64,000 nt of DNA from Cryphonectria parasitica EP155. Lineage: Eukaryota; Ascomycota; Sordariomycetes; Diaporthales; Cryphonectriaceae. Positions 57,516-64,000 of this stretch are shown piece by piece. The stretch's first letter is position 1. Each line of letters begins with the position of its first letter. Both the position numbers and the translations under genes were made by a program. The stretch lies in NCBI RefSeq assembly GCF_011745365.1, contig NW_024468911.1:4086759-4150758 (forward strand). Reading direction: 5' to 3'. The notes beneath the pieces are model-generated. The model was not told the origin of the DNA. It made no database searches and was given only the letters and a program-made list of their open reading frames with translations.

Positions 57516-60500
57516 ATGGGTGATCCAGCGGCGCACGAGATGGCCGACCTCGAGCGAGGTTTTTCGAGTGAGGACGACGCAGAGTACCGAAGCGGTGATG
57601 ATGAGGCCTCCAAATTCGTCGAGAACGAGCCCTCCAAGCGTGGAAAGATCAGCCAGAAGAAGAAAATTGAACAGACCAACTTCGCCAAATGGATGGACAC
57701 CAACCAGAAGTCACTGACCAGGAAAGCTGTAAAGCAGTCTGTGAACCAAGATAATTCCCTCGCCTACATGATCAGGAGCTGGGAGGGTGGTGAAAAGATC
57801 ATTACAAGCCCTCGCGACTACCAAATGGAGCTGTTCGAACGAGCCAAGCAACAGAACACCATTGCTGTCCTCGACACCGGTAAGAATCCTTTCAACCACA
57901 CGCATACGCACGCACATAGCCGTCTCGAGCGATATTATGTCTTACTAAAAACTTGAAATCAGGATCTGGAAAGACCTTGATCGCGGCCCTCCTCCTCGAT
58001 CATACCGTCAATCAGGAGCTTGAGGACAGGGCAAAGGGCTTGCCACGCCGTATAGCCTTCTTCCTGGTCGAAAAGGTGGCTTTGGCCTTTCAACAGCATG
58101 CGGTCCTAGAGTGTAATCTCGCACATTCTGTAGCTGTGTTCTCTGGAGAGTCCATCAAGAACACTTGGACGAAGGGTTTTTGGGAGACGCAGCTTGCAGA
58201 TCACGAGGTCATTGTCTGCACCGCCGAGATCTTGAACCAATGCCTACAGTATGCCTATATTCGCATCGACCAGATCAATCTCCTCGTCTTTGACGAGGCT
58301 CATCACACCAAGAAAAATCACCCTTATGCCAGGATCATCAAGGACTACTATGCCTCGGGCAAGGATCGGGGCCTGCGTCTCCCGCGGATATTTGGCATGA
58401 CGGCATCTCCTGTCGATGCACTGATCGATGTCCGCCAGGCCGCAATTGAGCTCGAAGGACTGCTGCACAGCCGCATCGCCACCACTGCCGACCCCGATGC
58501 TCTTCGAAGAGCTGTTGGTAGGCCCAAGAAGGAGATCATATACAAATACAATCCGCTGGTCAAGCCGATTCAGACGATGCTCACATTCAAGTTGAGGCCT
58601 CTGATCGCTAATAACAAGCAATTCTCAAAAGCATTCGCGTTTTCCGAAGCTGCTGCTCGTGAGCTTGGCACATGGTTCGTGGACCGTATGTGGCAGCTAT
58701 TTTTGGAAGACGAGGAACTATTGAAACTCGAAGCAAAGACGGAACGAAGCCTGAGTAAGGACATGGCTGCTCCCGAGGTCGTGGAGAAGCACAGGAATGC
58801 CGTCCGGTCTGCTCGAGAGCTCATCCGAAGCCATGAGTTCCCTAAGCCTGAGCCTGGTCTCTTGTCTTCAAAGCTCAAAACCCTCTCCAAGCTCCTGGAA
58901 GAATACTTTACGGACTCCAGTATAAGATGCATCGTCTTTGTCGAGAGGCGGTGGACTGCCAAGTTGCTGACCGACTTTTTTGAGAGCCATGCCGCTGAGA
59001 TTCCGGGGCTGAAGGTCGGCTCTCTTATGGGAGCAAATGCAGAAGGCGGATCGTCTCAGACATCGTTCCGAGAGCAGATCAGGACTATCCTCAGCTTCAA
59101 GAAGGGGAACACGAATTGCATTTTCGCAACCTCGGTCGCCGAGGAAGGTCTTGACATTCCAGACTGCAATTTGATTATCCGCTTCGACATCTGCAAGACC
59201 ATGATCCAGTACATTCAATCCCGCGGGCGGGCCAGACAGGCTGACTCGACCTACATCCATCTGATCGAGGGGGGCAATGGTGACCACCGTCGAATCATGC
59301 ACCAGAATGCAGAGAACGAGAAGCTTCTGCGCCGCTTCTGCAACACGCAGCCGGAAGACAGGCTGTTGAAGGGTAGCGATTATGATATGGATTTCTTCCT
59401 GCGGCAAGAGAGGAACCAGCGACAATATACCATCAAGTCAACTGGTGCTAGATTGACGTACAAGAACAGCCTGCCCATCCTTCAGGCCTTTTTAAATACT
59501 CTACGCAACCAAGATGACTACGCTGAGGGCATGGACCTTGTGGCCGACTACTCTATTCTGTCTGTGCAGGGCGGCTTCATCTGTGAGGTCATGATGCCTC
59601 CGCTTTCCCCGGTCACGAGCGCTATTGGAAAGGTCTATTCAACAAAGCAGGTGGCAAAGTGCTCCGCAGCTTTCGAACTTTGTTTTCAGTTAATTCAAAA
59701 GAAGTTTCTTGATGATCACCTGCGGTCCAAGTTTGTTGAGAAGCGACACGTTATGGCCAACGCACGCCTGGCAGTGTCTTCCAAGAATAAGGCCAAGTAC
59801 GACATGCGCTTGAAACCTCAAATCTGGGCAGAACTTGGTGTCCCTGAGAAGCTGTATGCCACAGTCTTGATCTTATCGAAACCGAGTGCTCTGGAGCGTC
59901 CCTCTCGACCATTGTTTATCCTCACACGGACACCGCTTCCTCAACTCAAGCCGTTTCTACTTTTCCTAGGACCAGTGGAGCAGGAAATGACTTCGGATCT
60001 TGTTTGCCAGGTTCTCAATTGCCCGATTACGCCTACGGAAGAGGACCTGCAGCTCTTGACAAAGTTTACCCTCAAGATTTTTGTGGACATTTTCAACAAG
60101 AAATACGCGGCTAACGCACAAGCCCTGCCTTACTTCTTTGCACCTACTAACAAAGATCACGTCTTCCTATTTTCAAACCTTCAAGATCCTCGGAATGCTG
60201 TCGACTGGCCTCTGTTGCGCCATGTTGCGGACAGAGATGCCGAGGCCTACACTGGAGACGAACCAGAGGAGTTCTTCCAAGATAAATACATTGTCGATCC
60301 TCATGATGGTGCTCGCAGGTTCTGGCTACAGGGCATTCGGAAAGATTTGACGTGTACAAGTCCAGTCCCTGCTGACGTTGAACACCAACCCACCCATCGA
60401 CAGTGGAAGAGGCGCGAGGTTCCGCACGACATACTCCACTGGAGCCTCACAGCCTGGAAGGCAACCCGAGAGGCTCACGAAAACAAGTGGAAGGAAAATC

Positions 60501-62299
60501 AGCCAGTTGTCGTTGGGAAGTACGCGACCTTGCGGCGCAATTTCCTCGCTGATATCAACGAGACGTCCAAGAACCCTTTCTGCTACTTCGTGCTGGAGCC
60601 CATGCGAATTTCACCTGTCAGTCATACCCATGAAATATTGATGTCCTTGCTCCATTCTAAGATTTTCTAGCTGCCTGTAGATGTCGTGGCGATGGCCTAC
60701 CTCCTACCATCAATTATCCACCGGATCGAGCAGAACCTCATTGCTCTCGATGCCTGTAGACTTCTACAGCTCGACATCCATCCAGACCTGGCCCTTGAGG
60801 CACTCACCAAAGACAGCGATAATCAGGGCGAGGACGAGCGCATGGACTCTATACAAGCATTCGAGCCCGTCAATTTCCAACCTGGAATGGGTGCCAACTA
60901 CGAGCGATTGGAACTTCTCGGTGATTCTTTCCTGAAGATGGCTACGACGATTGCTGTTTTTACTCTCATCCCCAACAAAGACGAGTTCGATTATCACTGC
61001 GAACGCATGGTCATGATCTGCAACCAGAACTTGTTCGGAGTTGCGAAGAGTGACGACCTCAAGCTGCACGAATACATCAGGTCGAAGTCCTTTGAACGCG
61101 GCACCTGGTACCCGGTCCTTAAGCTGGAGTTTGGAAAGACGCACCTGAAGACGCTGAAACAGATGGATGAGCATAGGCTGGCCGACAAGTCCATTGCAGA
61201 TGTGTGTGAAGCTCTTATCGGCGCGGCATATATGACAACACGCAAGCATGATGACTACGACCTGGCGGTCCGGGCTGTCACTCGGCTCGTCAATCATAAA
61301 CAGCACCCTATGACGAAGTGGGATGATTACCATGCTGCCTATGTGATGCCGGGCTGGCAAACTATGCCGGCCAATGCCGCTGAGCTGGACATGGCTCAGA
61401 AGATTCATGAGGCTACGGGCTACCAGTTCAAACACCCCCGTGTCCTGCGGTCTGCCTTTCGTCATCCATCGCGTCCTTATGTGTTTGACAAGGTGCCACA
61501 CTACCAACGTTTGGAGTTTCTTGGCGATGCGCTTTTCGACATGGCCTGCGTCGATTACCTCTTCCATATCGCACCTGATGAGGGTCCCCAGTGGTTGACT
61601 GAGCACAAGATGGCGATGGTGTCCAACCAGTTCCTTGGCTGTCTTGCTGTCTCACTCGGATTCCACAAGTTCATCCTGCACCACCACGCATCTATTGGCT
61701 CTCAAATTCATGAGTACGTCACTGAGATCACGGAGGCCCGCCGCGCTGCCGAGGACGCTGCAGAAGCCGCTGGCAAGCCTCGTTCTGCGTACTCGAGGGA
61801 CTACTGGGTCGAGGCGCCCCAGCCGCCGAAATGCATACCCGACGTGCTAGAGGCCTACGTGGGAGCCATCTTTGTGGATTCCAAGTACGACTACTCCGTC
61901 GTCCAGCAGTTCTTTCACGCCCACGTGCTGCCCTTTTTCGCGTCCATGCGCATGTATGACACTTTTGCCAACAAACACCCCGTCACATTCTTTACGCAAT
62001 ACGTATTCGAGACCTTTGGCTGTCATGCTTACGGTCTGCATGCGGAGGAGATGCCAGTCAAGGACGATACCGGCCTAGTCACGGGGAAAACGCAGGTTGT
62101 GGCCGGCATTTTGCTTCATGGGCAGGTGGTCGAGGGTGCCGTCAGGGACAGTGGTCGGTACGCGAAGATCGCGGCTGCGCGCAAGGCGCTGGACAAGTTG
62201 CGGAGCATGACGAGACAGGAGTTCCTTGATGCGTATAAATGCGACTGCAAGCCTGGAGAGGCGGCTGAGGATATCAGTGAAAGTGCCACAGCGATCTGA
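57516..62299 (+). CDS. DCL1: Dicer-like protein DCL1
   Basis: Predicted ribonuclease III that cuts long dsRNA into small RNAs for silencing. Exons 57516-57879, 57963-60616 and 60671-62299 join in frame to 1548 residues, a normal fungal Dicer length. Introns are 83 and 54 bp. Helicase motifs: DTGSGKT (about residue 120), VFDEAHH (about 231), MTASP and SRGRARQ (about 541). The Dicer dimerisation region follows at about 621-715. RNase IIIa has YERLELLGDSFLKM (about 1082) and VCEALIGAAY; RNase IIIb has YQRLEFLGDALFDM (about 1283) and VLEAYVGAIFVD, so catalytic acidic residues are intact in both. A C-terminal dsRNA-binding-like segment (about 1480-1530) ends in a Cys pair (CDCKPGE). Intron 1 splits the Walker A codon region as DT-G|GSGKT. 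The DCL1 rather than DCL2 assignment rests on the helicase region (FFLVEKVALAFQQ, then CTAEILNQCLQYAYIRIDQINLLVFDEAHH). Confidence 0.95.
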
Positions 62300-62942
62300 A
62301 GAGTTGTGAAGGTGAAGGAGAAAGCGGTAAGTTGGTATAATTAGAGAGGGCCAGGAAAGCCACGTTCCGCATTGGTGGGAGGGTGCCGAGGAACGGCTTT
62401 TTAGAGAGACATTGGTTGGGGTACACACATCTCTCGCTCTCTTCCCCTGTGCTGTTGGTGCCTTGAGGAATGCCAACTGGGCAGCGTGATCATGAAGATC
62501 TTTATGGAAGTTATACGACCTACAGACAAGCTTTACGCGACATGGGGCAGTCGCAGGGCATTCCCTTTCACTTGGGACGGGCGGCAAGTGGCTGACGCTC
62601 AAAAAAGAATAAATAAAAGAAGATGAATCTGTTACTTTACCCGAATGTTGCCTGTTTCATTCTTGTGTGATCATGCTGGTTTCCCTTCTCCTTTTCGATG
62701 TGGTTTTTGTTTCTTTCTTCTTCCTAGTTCCCCTTCCTACTTCTTGACGCAATCAATGGTAGCACAGGTCGATTGATGTAAGATAATGTCTTTGACTATG
62801 ATGAGCATATAAAACTTTGCACTTGAATATCGTACAGCTAGATAAGGAAACTAGTCTTCCTCGAACAATAAGACAAAAGAAATAATAAAGAGGGTTCCAG
62901 AGAGAAGACCCATCTTGCTTCTACGCACAATATAAGTGTAAA

Positions 62943-62944
<2 letters not shown>

Positions 62945-62987
<43 letters not shown>
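62945..62987 (+). repeat. (GT)21 microsatellite
   Basis: Perfect 43-bp GT tract in the convergent intergenic region. Confidence 0.95.
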
Positions 62988-62990
<3 letters not shown>

Positions 62991-63071
62991 AAGAAAAGAA
63001 AGTACTACATCTCGATCTCAACAGGGTATCTCAACGCGCGCGCCATGCATATAGACAAGTCCCTGTCCATC

Positions 63072-63091
63072 CTCTCTCTCTCTCTCTCTCT
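63072..63091 (+). repeat. (CT)10 microsatellite
   Basis: 20-bp CT tract about 20 bp beyond the stop codon (63111) of the right-edge gene, likely in its 3' UTR. Confidence 0.9.
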
Positions 63092-63110
63092 GTCCTCTCT
63101 TCTCACACAT

Positions 63111-64000
63111 TCAGTTCTTTGTGTCTCCCAGAATGTTACCAGCGCCCTGCGACCCACCAGATTCGGAGGGCGTGTATGTGCCGGAACAACCAGGGCGGTA
63201 GCCATCGGCCATGAGGCTTGATGCGACGTCGCTGGCGTCGTCATCGTCGCCACGTTCTGCCTCCTGGTACGCGGGGAGGACCTCCTCGTCGTGGTGGTGG
63301 GGGAGAGGGCTGGGAGGGAACATGGCGGCGGCGGCGGCGGCGGCGGCGGCGTGGCTGTGGTGAAGGTGAGGGTGAGGGATGGTGATGGGGAGGGGCAGGA
63401 CGGTGGAAGCCATCTGGGCACTGCTGCTGGTGTGCCTCGAGTGGGCGGGCGAGGGGCTGTAGGACGACGCGGGGGCGGGGTAGGGCGCAGCGGCGGCGGC
63501 GGCCCTCATGACGCGGGCGTCCTCGACGGCGACCATCTCGCCGACGACATCGGCGGCGGTGCGAAAGGTGGAGATGTCGCGGGCCACGAGGTCCTCGTCA
63601 CCCTCGACCGAGGTGCAGTCGGAGTCGCAGTCGCGCAGCATGGCCTCCTTCTCCTCCTGGTCGAGGCGCTCGTAGTAGCGCGGGCCGAAGATGATCTTCT
63701 TGTACCAGGGGGCGTCCGAGTAGCTCCTGCGGCGGCGGTGCGACGAGGGGAGGGCGGCCTCGCGGGCGCTGCGGCGAGCGGCGCAGCGCTGGTGGAGGAC
63801 GCGGATGAAGATGCCCAGGAGGACGACGGAGGCGGCGACGGAGGCGACGTGCATGAGGATTAGGCCGTGGGGGGGTCCGCCATGGTGGTGGCTGGGTGGG
63901 CCTCCCTTGTGGCCGAACGGACCGTCGTGCTCGAAAGGCGGCGGGCCATCGTGCTCGAAGGGAGGACGGTCATGGTGCTCAGAGGGAGGGCCGCCGTGAT
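63111..64000 (-). CDS. Single-pass membrane protein with His/Pro/Gly-rich N-terminus, 5' truncated
   Basis: The stop is at 63111 and the frame runs unbroken to the right edge, so at least 296 residues are present and the start lies outside. I do not recognise the family. The visible N-terminal part is His/Pro/Gly/Glu-rich with PPFEHDGP-like repeats, followed by HGLILM and one hydrophobic helix (VASVAASVVLLGIFIRVL). Next come a short basic stretch (RCAARRSAREA), PWYKKIIFGPRYYERLDQEEKEAMLRDCDSDC, an EDLVARDISTFRTAADVVGEM region, poly-Ala and His runs, an LPAYQEAE motif and an acidic C-terminus. This suits a small fungal membrane protein with a short extracytoplasmic side and a longer cytosolic tail. 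An internal ATG at 63854 would give a shorter 247-residue form beginning just before the helix, but the in-frame upstream region suggests the longer form. Confidence 0.7.
   Translation of the reverse strand, partial: HGGPPSEHHDRPPFEHDGPPPFEHDGPFGHKGGPPSHHHGGPPHGLILMHVASVAASVVLLGIFIRVLHQRCAARRSAREAALPSSHRRRRSYSDAPWYKKIIFGPRYYERLDQEEKEAMLRDCDSDCTSVEGDEDLVARDISTFRTAADVVGEMVAVEDARVMRAAAAAAPYPAPASSYSPSPAHSRHTSSSAQMASTVLPLPITIPHPHLHHSHAAAAAAAAAMFPPSPLPHHHDEEVLPAYQEAERGDDDDASDVASSLMADGYRPGCSGTYTPSESGGSQGAGNILGDTKN

Larger units (their letters stand above)
62300..63110. other. Intergenic between convergent DCL1 and right-edge gene
   Basis: About 810 bp of 3' flanks, with two microsatellites (GT and CT) and no recognisable gene. 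Confidence 0.65.

Overview
The window is nuclear DNA from a filamentous ascomycete (Pezizomycotina; Sordariomycetes seems likely, but that is inference). The evidence is the short GT-AG introns (mostly 48-224 bp), CT-rich leaders, fungal-only families (eglC-type GPI glucanase, NTE1, YVC1-type channel, TAP42, fungal Dicer DCL1) and a URA2-type pyrimidine fusion with a dead dihydroorotase domain. I found 14 protein-coding genes on both strands, one of them cut by the right edge. I saw no rRNA, no convincing tRNA, no transposon, no CRISPR array and no prokaryote-type operon.

Layout. 1-1970: no gene, with a G13 run at the very edge. 1971-3559 (-): GPI-anchored GH17 glucanase. 5614-10693 (-): ABCC/MRP transporter with a separate small first exon. 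11872-16771 (+): NTE1 phospholipase. 18280-19029 (+): disordered Gly/Arg/Asp-rich protein. 19308-21026 (-): PLP-dependent aromatic amino acid decarboxylase-like enzyme. 22046-24465 (-): TM9/EMP70 membrane protein ending in a 19-nt exon. 27576-29249 (-): arrestin-like protein. 32805-40547 (-): URA2 (glutamine amidotransferase, carbamoyl-phosphate synthase, inactive DHOase, ATCase) with an 897-bp intron carrying a 15-bp minisatellite. 43896-47757 (+): YVC1-like TRP cation channel with an overlapping uORF. 48440-48792 (-): 68-residue spliced small membrane protein. 50908-53486 (+): 840-residue unknown protein with an acidic tail. 54206-54859 (-): 217-residue unknown. 55653-56753 (-): TAP42. 57516-62299 (+): Dicer DCL1. 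63111-64000 (-): single-pass membrane protein truncated at the edge.

The genes are ordinary housekeeping and accessory functions and do not form a biosynthetic cluster. Themes are membranes and wall (glucanase, ABCC transporter, NTE1, TM9, YVC1), pyrimidine synthesis, trafficking (arrestin-like, TM9), TOR/PP2A signalling (TAP42) and RNA silencing (DCL1). Divergent pairs sharing an upstream region are ABCC/NTE1, URA2/YVC1 and TAP42/DCL1. Exon-intron structures were deduced by reading splice signals and checking that frames join and that family motifs stay continuous; summed exon lengths are divisible by three in every complete gene.

Less ordinary features are the large repeat-bearing URA2 intron, six G/C homopolymers of 12 or more bases outside coding exons, the terminal micro-exon of the TM9 gene, the overlapping uORF at YVC1, and the small spliced membrane protein at 48.4-48.8 kb. 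I found no clear new biological system.
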